Shown here: positions 11,838 through 23,027 of the stretch, piece by piece
Layout: the number at the start of each line of letters is the position of its first letter
Position numbering within the stretch: the first letter of the stretch is position 1
DNA from: Magnaporthiopsis rhizophila
Taxonomy: Eukaryota; Ascomycota; Sordariomycetes; Magnaporthales; Magnaporthaceae
Direction of reading: 5' to 3'
DNA: 64,000 nucleotides
Assembly: GCA_003049465.1 (NCBI GenBank)
Contig: PYSS01000037.1
Location: 219,551-283,550, forward strand
The notes under the pieces: generated by a model
Told to the model about the DNA's origin: nothing
What the model saw: only the letters and a program-made list of their open reading frames with translations
The model's database searches: none
Position numbers and translations under genes: made by a program

Positions 11838-12436
11838 TGCGCCGGCGCCGGGTCCCAGGGCAGTCCTGCCGAGGATGCGCAGAGAATTGGGCTTGAGGAA
11901 GACGGGGGCTGGGTTCGATTCGTGTCAAGTGGTAGGACGGCGTTCGATCGAGCTCGTGTGTTATTCCCACGCTTCGAGCGAGACCAGAAAACCTGGCATC
12001 AGCTAGGGAGGAGAGGTGGGCGGACGGTGGATGGGAATATGAGAGGTGCAGCCAGGTTCGCGAGCTTGGCCAAGCAAGTGATGCAGCAACGTTCGGCTTG
12101 CGATTTAGCTGGCCTTTTTTGCGCCACTCTTGCAGGGGGATGGATGAGTGGCTCCCGTTCGGTGGACCTCGATGTGGTCCTGCCGCAGGCGCGATGCCAA
12201 GGTGCCGCTCCTCAACTCCGCCGTGGCTGGAGGTGGGGTCCCACGCCACAACCCCACCCACACGAACGGTCGTTATCCAATGTGTAGAGCTCTTATCGTG
12301 GACAGGAGGGTTTCCAGAAAATCTTGGATTGACACCCACCTACGTCAAGTTCGAGAACGCCTATACGGAGTCTTTTCCTGAGCATTGAGCATTGAAACAC
12401 AGCGCACGCGCCAGCCGCAACCCAGCAGCAGACACA
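11838..12436. other. divergent promoter between lectin and Tim13 genes
   Basis: The roughly 600 bp between the two divergent start codons holds no gene. Its length fits a shared bidirectional promoter. No clear TATA element was identified. Confidence 0.6.
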
Positions 12437-12877
12437 ATGTGGTTCTCAGGCTCCAAGCCCACCCCTCCGCCAACCGAGACCCCCCTGTCCGAATTCTCCG
12501 ACATGCCGCCCGCGGCCTCGACCGCCGCCTCGGCCGCCGACTCGGACGGCATCAAGAAGGCCTTCATGCGCCAGGTCCAGCTGGAGTCCCAGAGCGCCAA
12601 CGCGCGCACACTGATGGAGGTAAATTGGGCCGCCTCCACCTTTGTTTCTGTTCGCCAGGCGCGCCACATCTCTGACACTCACACCACACCCCGTCGCCAG
12701 AAAATCAACTCAAACTGCTTCGAGAAGTGCGTCCCGGCGCCCGGCGGCTCCATGTCGGCCGGCCAGTCTGCGTGTGTGACGCAGTGCATGGAAAAGTACA
12801 TGACGGCATGGAACCTGGTGCACAGCTCCTATGTCCGGAGGTTACAGCAGGAGGCGGCAAACGTCGGCATCCCTTGA
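12437..12877 (+). CDS. tim13: mitochondrial small Tim chaperone Tim13
   Basis: This is a small Tim protein of the intermembrane space. With Tim8 it escorts hydrophobic precursors to the TIM22 or SAM machinery. Two exons, 12437-12619 and 12701-12877, encode 119 residues. The twin CX3C motifs are visible as CFEKC and CVTQC, separated by 16 residues, within the family signature KINSNCFEKCVP and SQCMEKYM-like TQCMEKYMTAW. The intron lies just before the first motif. The N-terminus is longer and richer in Pro/Ser/Ala than the roughly 90-residue yeast protein. The start was chosen as the first in-frame ATG after an A-rich leader. The Tim13 assignment over other small Tims rests on the sequence around the motifs and is fairly secure. 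Confidence 0.9.
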   Translation: MWFSGSKPTPPPTETPLSEFSDMPPAASTAASAADSDGIKKAFMRQVQLESQSANARTLMEVNWAASTFVSVRQARHISDTHTTPRRQKINSNCFEKCVPAPGGSMSAGQSACVTQCMEKYMTAWNLVHSSYVRRLQQEAANVGIP

Positions 12878-13094
12878 ATCTCTTAATACCGGCGACCTAA
12901 TACGACCCCCATTCTCAGCCACTGTACTGTATAATAATTTGTTCACGTTGAGTTTACGTTCACCACTGATAGATCTCGCCGAGGTTTACAGCCCTCGGGC
13001 GCCCTTTGTCTTTATCTATTCTGTGATGACATTACATTATGCGTCATATGCTCCACGTACAGAACATGCAAAGAGGTCCCAAAGCTCAGCCGCG

Positions 13095-14405
13095 TCATGG
13101 TTCCCCCGCCAACCCCTGCGCCTTGGCCTCCGCCGCGGCCTTCTTCCGGGCCAGGTACCGCTCCTTTGCGCTCGATATGTCGGACGCCGTCTTCTGGCTC
13201 TTGGCCGCGAGCTCCACCTTTGCGCGCTCCTCGGCGGCCTCATCCCGCGACCGCTTAAGCGCCTGCTCGTACTGCGCCTCCAGCATGCGCGACTGCCGGT
13301 CGCGCATGGCCTGCTTCCCGCCGCCACTGCCGGCAAAAGACGAGCCCCCTCTCCCGTGATCCCGTCGGTCACGGTCCCGATCTCGATCTTTGTCCTTGGC
13401 AGCCGCGTCTGCGGGTTGCTTCTTCTTGAGCACAACGTTGAGCCCGCCCTTGAGCAGCTCCCGCTTGTCGACGACCTGGCCCTCCTCGTTTATGGCGACG
13501 TCGCCGCCCTCCTCGTTGATCCGGCGCGCCTTCTCGGCCGCGCTCTTGTCCCCTCTCTTGTCTTCCTCCTCCTCCTCCTCCTCCTCCGCGGCGGCGTCGT
13601 CGCCTGCCGCCGTCTTTTTCCTGTGCTGCAGCTCCTCGGCGGCCCTGACCATGTCGGCGTGCCTCTGGTCGCCGCGGTCGAGCAGCTGCTTGTAGAAGCC
13701 CGTCATGCCGCCCGACTTGTTGCGGCGCGCCTCCTCCTCCTCGCGCCGCCGCTCCTCCTCCTCGAGTCGCCGGTTCTCTTCCTGCTGCCGCTTGTAGGCC
13801 TCGGTCACGAACATTTCCTTGCCCGCGAACTCATCGCCCTCGGCCTCGCGCTCGCGCTTCATCTTCTTATCCTCGGCGATCTTGCGGTCCCGCTCCCGCA
13901 CCTCGACCATCTTCTTCAGGCTGGCCATGTACTGCGGCTTGCGCTCCGCGTCCGCTGACGCTGCAGCGGTGTTGCGCGCCGGCGCCTTGAAGGCGTCGTA
14001 GGCCGCGTCGTAGTTGTAGATGGACGGGTCCTCCCGCTCGGCGCCCTCGGCGTACCTGCGTGACGTCAACGCGCTAGCCAGGTCGCCCAACTGATGGTGC
14101 GGCTGGCCCGCGCCGCCGCCGTCGAGACGTTTTGGTTTTGGCGGCCCGCTGGGCGGTTCAGGCCCGCCTTTACCCTTGCCTTTGCCGGCGCGCCGCGCTT
14201 GGCTGCTGTGTTCGGGACCCGGTGGCCGTGGTGTTGCGTCGCTCAGCGTCGTGATGGCCTCCGCCTTGGCCTCTGCGCTGGGGCCACCGTCGTCGTCCGA
14301 GTCGCCATCGTCGCCGCCGAATATTGGCTTTCGTTTGGGGGGCGCGGGTTTTGATAGGCCGGGCTTTTTGGTGAAGTTGAGGCCGAGTGATAGTGGTTTG
14401 CTCAT
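13095..14405 (-). CDS. NSRP1/CCDC55-like nuclear speckle splicing regulator
   Basis: This intronless gene encodes 436 residues. The N-terminus (SKPLSLGLNF, then an acidic GGDDGDSDDDGG stretch) leads to a conserved block near residues 110-250. The block contains SIYNYDAAYDAFK, RKPQYMASLKKMVEVR and GDEFAGKEMFVTEAYKRQ. This matches the N-terminal domain of the NSRP1 (CCDC55, formerly DUF2040) family, whose human member binds splicing factors in nuclear speckles. The rest is a charged coiled coil with a poly-Glu run, a GMTGFYKQLLDRG segment and a final Lys/Ala-rich helix. The ATG at 14405 is the natural start because the conserved block lies downstream of it in one frame. The role in splicing is inferred from the family. 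Confidence 0.85.
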   Translation of the reverse strand: MSKPLSLGLNFTKKPGLSKPAPPKRKPIFGGDDGDSDDDGGPSAEAKAEAITTLSDATPRPPGPEHSSQARRAGKGKGKGGPEPPSGPPKPKRLDGGGAGQPHHQLGDLASALTSRRYAEGAEREDPSIYNYDAAYDAFKAPARNTAAASADAERKPQYMASLKKMVEVRERDRKIAEDKKMKREREAEGDEFAGKEMFVTEAYKRQQEENRRLEEEERRREEEEARRNKSGGMTGFYKQLLDRGDQRHADMVRAAEELQHRKKTAAGDDAAAEEEEEEEEDKRGDKSAAEKARRINEEGGDVAINEEGQVVDKRELLKGGLNVVLKKKQPADAAAKDKDRDRDRDRRDHGRGGSSFAGSGGGKQAMRDRQSRMLEAQYEQALKRSRDEAAEERAKVELAAKSQKTASDISSAKERYLARKKAAAEAKAQGLAGEP

Positions 14406-15085
14406 TGTCGAGGCGGGCTGTTTTTGTTCTACTTTTCTCCCTGTCTCGCTTTCAGGCGTTGCGACAGACGGGAGCTGAGAAGGGCGAATGGGAAGGTTGG
14501 TTGGAGTGATAAATGATTGGCTGCTGCACCGTCGGGAATCCCCCGCGTAATGCGGCCTGCAGGTTATAATTACGGGTCCTCATGCCCGCTGGTGGATACG
14601 CGAGTCCCTACACAGGCACCTGTGAACCGAGAAAAACCGGCCTGGTTATCAATCTTCCAACATTGAAACTAGGCGGAAAGGTTTTATAGGATTTCTCTTG
14701 GTTGCGGTCGTATGATCACATTGCCATGAGTTGGTTGAGTGGAGGAGTAAAAAAGTATCATGTCATATAAGGTATCTAACAAGGACACCGGATTATGAAT
14801 CTATAAGATAGGCAGCTCTATCATGCGGTACGTAAACATCAAGCATGGCAGCACATCCAAAATGCGCTATATACACAAATGAGAGAAGAAAATGAATGTG
14901 GTAAGGAAATCAAAACATAACATAAAAAGCGCGAGAAAAAGAACCGTGAGAAAAATGAAGGCCATGAGAAAAAATGGGCCATGAGAACAAAGAAGCACGA
15001 GAAAATGAAGCATGAGAAAGAAGAAAAGGAAAAAAAAAAAAAAGCAAGACGTGTGCGTATAGCCTCCCACCACTGCTCAGTCGGG
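14406..15085. other. intergenic, NSRP1-like promoter
   Basis: About 680 bp upstream of the NSRP1-like start and downstream of the zinc-finger gene. No gene is seen. The 14980-15045 part is A-rich and repeats GAGAAAATGAAG-like words, probably the 3' end of the zinc-finger transcript. Confidence 0.55.
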
Positions 15086-17661
15086 TCATGGCCACTGCCC
15101 CCTAGACTCGCCATAAGTTTCCTCATACGCGGATATTGCGTCCTTGAAGAACTCGCTCGGGATGTGCTCTCTCGTCTGTCCAAACGACACATGGGACTGC
15201 GACCCATGGCTGTCTAGCAGACCCGACGGGCTAGCCGCCGCCTCGTCTTCCATCCTTGTGGCCGACGACGCGTTCACGTCGCCGCCACCGCCACCGCCGC
15301 CGCCGCCGCCGCCGGCATGCCCGTCGCTCACGAAGCCCGAGTCGGTGATGGAGTGGCTGTGGCTGTGCCCGACGCCGCGAGTCTCGTCCACGTTTGATCC
15401 CGACGCGTCCGGCTTGGCCGCGTGCAGGTCCTGGCTCTCGGCGTGCGGCACGTGCCGGATGGCCGACCGGTCCGTGTCGGACGAGACGGTGCTGAGGGTC
15501 CTGTTGACCTCGCGGATCAGGCCGTTGCGGTCCACGTCGGTCGACTGCGACGTCATGCCGCCGACGAGGCTTTCCTTGTCCGACATGCCCGAATCCTGTC
15601 GCTTTGGCCCCGGCGCCGCCCCGGTAGGCAAGGCGACAGACTCCCCGAGCTGCTGCTGCCGGTGGCGGTGGTGGCTTGCTTGAGCGTCGTCACCGTCCCG
15701 CGCGATGATGGACGTCACCATCCTCAGCAGCTGCGTCGTCGTCTGCTCCAGGGCCTCGACCCTTTCCGTGAGCGACTGCGAGGTCCCGGCTTGCCTGGCC
15801 GCGGGGTTGGTGGGGCTAGGCTGTGTCGCCGCCGGAGCTGTGAAGGCGGTGATAGGCGGAGCTCTATACCCGTCTTCGTTGACAGTTGCTGTTGTTGGTG
15901 GCAGTGGTCGGCTGCCGGCTGGCTGCATCGCTTGAATGGACGACGACGTGGTTGGGCGCTCGTTTGGCAATGCAACACAGAATGTGTCGTGGAGCAACCG
16001 GAACTTTTCCCTTTTACTTCGCGACGCCCGGGAACAACTCCGCTCGCTGACGTGCCGGCTGAACTCGCCACGGTCCGTGAAAGCCCTCCAACACTTTCGG
16101 CATAGACCGGCGGCCGGGTGCCGGATTCCGGCATCCGAAGGGACATCGAAGGATGAGATGTACAAATCTTCAACCGTGAGCCGATGAGCTGCCCTTTTAA
16201 AGTGACGCCTAATGAGTCGGTGTTAGCCTCAGCCACATACAGAGGTAAAAATCTCTCTCTGCGAGACACACCTAGCGCCCGACGGCTTTGGGGGAAAATG
16301 ACTTACACGATAGTACTGATCTGGGTATGAGTTGTGTAGCAGGGCGAGTATCGCGAATTCTTCTCTCTTTTATAGACGTCCGGGTTGGCCAATCGAAACG
16401 GACATTCCATCTCGGCGTCATTGAAGTCGTCTTCGAGGGATGCTTTTGCCTTTTTCCTCGGCGGTGGGTCGTCGTCACCGTCCTCATCTTCATCGCCTTC
16501 AGCGTCTTCGTCCTGACGGCTGTCCAGGTCTCCATCCGCATCCTCGTTCCCAGCTGGGCCACCATGGGTGTCGGCTCCGAGGACTGCGCCGGTCGACATA
16601 TGATCAACGCTGCGTTTGTAGTGGTGCCCGTGTTCGTGCTTTGCCTTATGCTCCATGATGGATCCCCCAAAATCAACTTGATCACAATCAGGATAGTCCC
16701 CATAGCCTCCAATGCCTGAACAGGAGGCATCAAATGGCGCCGGCGGCATGATATCCGAGACTGGGCTGTGGGCCACTTTTATATGAGGCGAGAACATGGG
16801 CTCAGCACCGCCAGGTGTGGCGTCCGGCGGCGCAGGCCAGGCAGCGGCATTGGCCACGAAGAGGCTGGGAGGGAGTTGTGCCAGAACAGTCTCCATCTTC
16901 TTCAGCTTTGTTGGGGGGGAATCCCAAGGGAGGAAGACGTCCGACTCCTTGTCGGCGGAATCAAGGTTTTCCTCCAGGTCATGCAGAGGTTCCTGCGCAT
17001 CCGAAGGTACGTCCACGGGAAGGCCATGACTGATTGCCCGGCTGTTTGCGCCAACTTCGGGCGCATGTAACCTCGGGTCGAGCGGCGATGTACGAGGTTG
17101 ATGAGCCCATGGGAAAACTGGAGGGTCTGCCGGTTCGGCCGCGCCGTCATCTTCCGTAGGTCCATACGGTGAACTATCTTCTTGTTCCTGGGACTCTAGA
17201 CGTCTCGAGGTATTGGCACCTGAGGGCAGGCTCTGGCGTGGTGGGCGGCTTCGGACGTAGTGCCAGCCATGATTCTTCTCCATATGCTGCTTGCAGTTGC
17301 TTTCCCTCTTGGATGTGTAGTCGCAAGGCTGGAACCTGCAACGGAAGACTCGAGGGGATTCTGAATGCTTGTCGTTCTGATGGCGAAGAAGTTCTTTCTC
17401 GGTGGGCCATCCTCGTTCTTGGAACTTGCAGCCCGGGACGGGACACTTGAAGGGGCGGCTATGGGTCTTATAGTGCTTGTTGAGATCGCACTGGCGAACG
17501 TAGCGCTTGTGGCAGACGCCACAGCTGAGGTCGGAGAGATCCGACGCTGTACCAAATTCGCCGTTAATTCCTCTCCGAGGACAAGGGGACGACCCTGGCT
17601 TACTAGTAGCGACCGACAGCCCTGGAGCATGTCCAGCTTCCACCACATATTGCTGAGGCAT
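15086..17661 (-). CDS. C2H2 zinc-finger protein, putative transcription factor
   Basis: Two exons, 16307-17661 and 15086-16208, encode 825 residues. Near the N-terminus (about 45-130) are three C2H2-type fingers: CGVCHKRY..H..H, CPVPGCKFQ..H..H and CRFQPCDYTSK..H..H. A second Cys/His cluster lies after the splice (CRKCWRAFTDRGEFSRH). The intron has a GTAAGT donor and removes the stop that would otherwise end the first exon, restoring TIVRHFKRAAHRLTVEDLYI. The remainder is low-complexity, Ser/Asp-rich, with an 11-Gly run encoded by GGC repeats. The fold suggests a nuclear DNA-binding regulator; targets cannot be inferred. Directly upstream of the ATG a T25 run followed by CAG looks like a 3' splice site, so a 5'UTR intron or an extra N-terminal exon is possible. 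Confidence 0.85.
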
Positions 17662-17685
17662 GTCCCCGAGTGCGCGCGAGTTCTG

Positions 17686-17710
17686 AAAAAAAAAAAAAAA
17701 AAAAAAAAAA
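17686..17710. repeat. poly-A tract (25 nt)
   Basis: A pure A25 run on the plus strand. Read on the minus strand it is T25 immediately followed by CAG, 25 nt upstream of the zinc-finger ATG, resembling an extreme polypyrimidine tract plus splice acceptor. Confidence 0.85.
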
Positions 17711-20700
17711 GAAGCTGCCGAACAAGGAGCAAGGGGACATCCGACAGCACCATGTGATCTGGTGTCACCGAGTAGTAGGTGATTGCGTAGGAGGAAGCTA
17801 TGTGGATACCCAAGTTACTTGGGAGGAAGTATGTAATTGTAACATATCGAAAACGAGGCGGCGACGAAACTGATCGATGTTGCTAGCGTCCAAACATGAG
17901 CGGAAAGTTGAAGGAGGGAGAGACGACGATAGATGGCAAAGGAAAGGAACGGCGAAGGAGTCAATCGCTCTTCCCCCAACGTCATGCCCACTAATGCCCA
18001 CACACACTTATGAGCAGACAGACGCCTAACGTCCGTTGTGGTTTTGTGCCTTGCTGCGGGGAAGAGTTTGCCTGGTCTGGCAGCAACTGACCCATTCAAT
18101 TCAGACGACGGGCGTTAACAGCGGCCGGGGAAAGGTGGGTGTTAGAGCCTCAGGCCAGACTACTGGGGCTGGGCAAAGTCCTAGATGGTGGTAGGATGGA
18201 GGCAACCACCCGGGAACCTCAAGTAATCCTCGGTGTGGCTGCCAGGGAATCTCATCCAGCCTGAGGGGTTGGGGGTTTGGTCTATCATGCAACGCGCCCA
18301 CGCTGTAGGCGCTGGGCGATGAGAGCAGCCGGGGAGCCGCCTCTTTCTAGTGCTGACTGGAGAGAGACGATGGTTGATATCAGATCCATCTGCAGCACCA
18401 AGCCGAGCCTTCCCAGCAGGGCAGGCGGCATTGTGACTCCTTCAAAAGCTCGGCGGCCTGTCGTGAGACCACCCCCTTGTCCTTGTTTCCCGCCCTCTTT
18501 GGGCGCCGGCACTGCACAGTCCTAGCCCCAGCGCGGGATTGACCGGGGTGCGTAGTAGCGAGAGGCCAGCACGTCACGGTGGGAACTCCCAGGAACGCAG
18601 AGGGGAAGCGTGACGATAGATGCGGCTTTGGCTGCCAAAAGAGAGAGCAGCTGGTCAGGCCAATCGTTAGGCCAAAGCAGGGGGGCGACCTGAGAGGTGG
18701 CTGAGCTGCGGCTGAACCAAGCGGGATTGGCTGTCCCTGGTCGGCGGCCTCACGTGAAGCCAGGCAGCCGTCCCCGCCCAAGCCACAGCCGGAGGCGCCG
18801 CAGCACCCACCCACCCGTCATCGTTCAAGGGTCGCAACCAACAACCACATGCATCAAACAATGAGGCAACCACTCCGGGGGGCTGCAACACTCGAGCACA
18901 AAAGAGTGGGTTGGCGGCCTCACAAGCCAATGCCGGAGACGGAACTCCGGAGGGGCCGGCGGAATCGGAGCGCGTCCGGGTGCGGAACCGCACCGCACCG
19001 TTATCTGTCTCTGGCGCCGTCAATTTGGGGACACGCAATATGTAAGATTTCCAGAACCTCTTTTTTTTTTTTTCTTTGGAAGCCCCTGCCGTTGCCTCCT
19101 GGCTGCGCGGAATGATTCCGCCGATCTGCATCAGATCTTGAGATTCGAAGATGGACGGTTGAGTGCATCCGCCACGATAGCATGGTCGGGTCCTAGGACT
19201 TTGCGTCAACTGGTGCTGCCACCATAAAAGAGAGACAGAGGGGCCTGGTCGGAAGATAAAGCGGCCGCTCTCGATCAAGGACCGCATGCCGTGCTTCAGC
19301 AGGGTGAGAGTCGAGGAGACTTGTGTCGTTTCCGGTTTTTCGGGTAGGTGCTGCAAAGAGGAGGCCATTTGTGGCGGACAAAGGAGAGAGGGAGGACCAA
19401 CAACAGAGAACAGAGATCCAGAAGAGGAGGGGCATGTAACGTCTTGTCATACCCGCTCATCTCTTGTGTCCCCTCAGTTCATCAGAGCAGCATGTCCTGC
19501 CGCTCGGTGGAATGCATCCACACACACACAGCCCGGTGCTCCTCGAGATGTGTGCAAAGGAGAAGGGTGAATTAGGATGCACAAAACTCCACAACGTGTG
19601 AGTTACAGATTTAGAAAAGCCCCAAAATTAGATCCCCATGCCTTTTCTGTATATAGAGCGGAGATGGCGCGACCGGCGACCCCTGAGAGAGCATGCTCGC
19701 TTGGCCGGCAAGTGTTTTGAGAAGAGACGCAGCGATCCAGAAGGCCGTGGGGTCTGCCTCCTTTTCTTCTCACCCTGTCTTCCTGGCCTGTGGTGATCTT
19801 GGGTTCAAAGATCCGGCTCGGGAGTCGGAAGACCGTCTGCCTGCCATCACCCTGTCCCTGCTGGCAAAACTCTGTGCGCCGCTCCCCGCATTGGGACCAA
19901 ACTGGGTCCGTTCTCTCGCCGGCACAGCCAACAGGTAGACCAACCAGATCGCTGTGAATAGTGTGAATAGTGTAGATATCGGGCGGATAAGCAATGTAGA
20001 ACAAGAAAGTGTGTATTGGATCGAGAGAGTGTATCACATGCCCAGGACGGCGTATTATGTGATTTCCCGAGGCGCGCCTCATAGAACCAATCCGACGGCC
20101 CAGAGCCCAGGTTCAGTTCCGGTATGATCAGTGCTACGGCAAGGAGGGGGTGCATGGCGCCTCTTGGTGGCACGGACGGAAGTGCCCACGTCCAGCTCCT
20201 GTATGCCGGCCACCACAACGAACCATAGGCACGTGGCATAACATCGGTGCTGTGTTATTATGCAATGCTTGGTTGGCCATCCCGGTGGTGGAGATATCAA
20301 ACACCAGACCGCTTCCCACACCATGATCAGGCCCGAGACAGTGCAGCGCTGCTGTGGGCAGTCGTGAGTGGTTCTGTGTGAATCGGTCGGCACAAAGTCG
20401 CTGGGGAAAGCCACGAAGCTTACCGCAGTTTGGCTTCTCACAGTTGAGGGACCAGCGGCTACGGCTAGCGCGACAACACGTAGGATGATCGGAAAGTGAC
20501 GGTGACGGCCGTGCTTACATCAATCACACGCTAACAAGGAAATGTCGAGAAACAAAATCAGCCACTCGGACCGTTGGGCGGTGAAATTGAGATGACGGGT
20601 GCCCACCCAGCGGCTGTTTTATTTTAGCGGGTATTTCGCTTCGGTTACAGTGGGCGGCCGTATTTTATTGGATCTTCATTTCATGTATTTTGTCTCCCTT

Positions 20701-22023
20701 CGTTCCAGCCCTCCTGCCTACCAACCCATCTTCTTCTTCTCTCACCTTGGTACCCGCCCTGGGGCTTTGACGAGAACCCCTCTAGGCCCCTGAACGAACT
20801 TCGCCGAGAGCCCATTCCATCGGGGTACTCCGACGCATGTCGTACCTGCATTAGACCCAGAGATTGACCCCTGTCCAAAAATAGGATTGGCTTGAAGAAT
20901 GCTGGCGAGAGGAGGCACAGCACGGCTCCCTAACAGCGGCAAGCTGTCGGATGACCAAGGTAGGGACTTAGCCCGAGCGTAGCAGCTGTAAGTAGGCACC
21001 AGCCAATCATGCTGGTTAGCTTCAATCTTTCTTGTGCAACCTTTGTTTTTTATTTCGTTGCCCTTATGTAAAAGGGCACGCCCGAGTCGCGTGCTCGCCT
21101 TCAAAGCTTGATCGCACGGTAATCGGGCGAAGCAACAGCACCAATGGAGAGGCAACGCCGCCAGATGCACTCCGGAAGTTACGCACAGAGAAAACGTCCG
21201 TGGGAGTTCGAGAATTCGGGACGCGACGCCCGAAAAAAGAAGCAATAAACACCACCCGTGCCACCGCTGCGCGCTGGGAAATCACGCACTATGATGATGC
21301 ATCCTGCCTGGGGCGTTACGCTGACATTGGGTAACTTGGAGTTGGAGCTGTCCCCTCTCTTCCTATTTGCCAGGTCGCAGTCGGCGCGTGGTTTATTTCC
21401 ATCCCGACCTTCATCCCCCATCATCTCCACATGGGATGCCGTGTAAAATTTGCTCCTCGGCCGTTTTCTTTCGCAGGCCAACGCCAGAGCTCAAGCTGGC
21501 GGACCCATCTCGACTAAGCGCCCCACTCAACCAGAATTTGGCGCGGCTGGCAGCATTGAGATTGCTGGTCATGTCGGGTGGCTTGCCCCTGGCCACTCGT
21601 TTCTGGATGCCATGCTGGGACCTCCCCTGCCTGCAACCGCCAGTCAGAGCCGCCGAGATGGGGACAGGGAGATGGGGAGCGTCCAGCATGTGGAGACGGA
21701 CCTCTTCTCGCCCAACACAACCCCCTGGTGCTCGTGGTCCTGCTCCGATTCCTTCTCTGCCACTTTTCCTGCCCCGAACACCCCTGCCTAGCGCCCAAAC
21801 TGGGTGCAGATTTGCAGATGTGCAATTTCCCGCCATTGGACGCCAGAGGACGAGAGAGCATTGCAAGGCATGGAGTGCCCGATGGGCGAAGCACCGAACC
21901 GAGCCGGGGGAGGGCGTGTACCCAGACCAGAGGAGGCCGGGCCTGCGGTGGGTACATAGGGCGGGTTGCGTTGCGGTGAGGGGCGAGAGAGAGAGAGCAG
22001 CACCCAACGGCTAGCATCGAGTG

Positions 22024-22250
22024 TATTTAACACCGGCCTCACCCTCTCTTCTCCTTCCCTTTTTTCTTTTCCTTCTCTTCAGCCAACAAGCCAACCTCAG
22101 CTTCCCGAGCATCTTTGACTCACTTTGACTTCGGTCGTCCACTCTTTAAAACCAGCGCTTAATAGCTTTTGCTAATAGCAATTACATTCGTTCATTCCTT
22201 TCCCTCCTCTAGAACCTTTTTTTAAGTTCTCCGCAACTACCAACAGTCAA
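22024..22250 (+). promoter_or_regulatory. putative core promoter and leader of the cell-wall gene
   Basis: A TATTTAA element at 22024-22030 is followed by a CT-rich tract (about 22038-22080) and an AC-rich leader, with CAGTCAAG just before the ATG. This arrangement is common for strongly expressed fungal genes. A splice-acceptor-like CTCTTCAG at 22074-22081 leaves a 5'UTR intron possible. Confidence 0.4.
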
Positions 22251-22251
22251 G

Positions 22252-23027
22252 ATGCGTTTCACCGCCACTGCCGTTGCCTTCGCCGGTGCCGCCGCCGCGG
22301 CCAACTCGACCATCCTGTCGACTGACTACATCACCGTCACCTCGTGTGCCCCGACCGTCACCGACTGCCCGGCGGCGTCGACCACCGTCTCCTCCAAGGT
22401 CTACGAGGTTACCCCCTCCACCGTCTACACCACCACGGTCAAGACCATCACCTCGTGCGCTCCCGAGGTGACCAACTGCCCTGGCAAGAGCGGCTACGTC
22501 GTGACCGAGACCATCCCCATCTCGACCACCCTGTGCCCCGTCACCAGCACCAAGCACTACGGCAACGGCACCTTCGTCCCGCACCCGCCCACCAAGGCCA
22601 CCGACACGCCCTACTACCCCCCTACCACCGGTGTCCCCGCCCCCAAGTGCAACGGTGCCGACTGCGTCGTGAGCTCCTGGACCAGCGTCAAGCCCGCCTG
22701 CCCGACCTACTCGGTCAAGACCATCTCCACCTCGGTTACCACTGTTGTCCCGACTGTCATCTACGAGACCGTCTCCGTCCCCTGCCCGGGCACTGTTCCT
22801 CCCCCGGCTGGCACCGGCGTCCCCAAGCCCCCCGTTGGCGGCAACACCACGTGAGTAATTCTCCAGTTCCTTTCGAACATCTCAAAGCACATTGCTAACA
22901 TCTGTCATCCAGTGTTCCCGGCATCCCCAGCAAGCCCACCACCCCGGTCACTGCCGGTGCCTCCTCGCTCGGCGGCTCCGCTGCTCTGGCCGCTGCTGCC
23001 GGCCTCGCTGCCGTCCTCCTGGCCTAA
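22252..23027 (+). CDS. GPI-anchored cell-wall protein, Ccg-6-like
   Basis: Exons 22252-22850 and 22913-23027 encode 237 residues. A signal peptide (MRFTATAVAFAGAAAAA) is followed by two related Thr/Ser/Val-rich units, each with a TSCAP-x-VT-x-CP signature. A Pro-rich linker with paired cysteines and a third Thr/Val segment follow. The C-terminus is a small-residue site (GASSLGG) plus a hydrophobic tail of Ala/Leu ending at the stop, a classic GPI-addition signal that only appears once the intron (GTGAGT donor) is removed. Similar proteins include Neurospora Ccg-6, a clock-controlled gene product, and other abundant wall proteins. The codons are extremely C-ending, pointing to high expression. 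The role is structural or surface-related; a precise function is unknown. Confidence 0.9.

Larger units (their letters stand above)
17662..22251. other. 4.6-kb gene-poor region
   Basis: I find no supported gene here. Many overlapping short ORFs exist on both strands but none shows a recognisable motif, consistent splice sites or a clean start. GC content stays near that of neighbouring genes, so it does not look like RIP-degraded transposon DNA. It serves at least as the upstream region of the cell-wall gene at 22252 and of the zinc-finger gene. Confidence 0.5.

Noticed and set aside
11905..11930. tRNA T-loop-like GGGTTCGATTC
   Set aside because: The flanks do not form a 5-bp stem and no A box or acceptor stem is found at the right distance.
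12831..13958. 375-codon plus-strand ORF
   Set aside because: It is antisense to the NSRP1-like gene, whose frame has family motifs; the ORF contains only Leu/Arg-rich low-complexity sequence.
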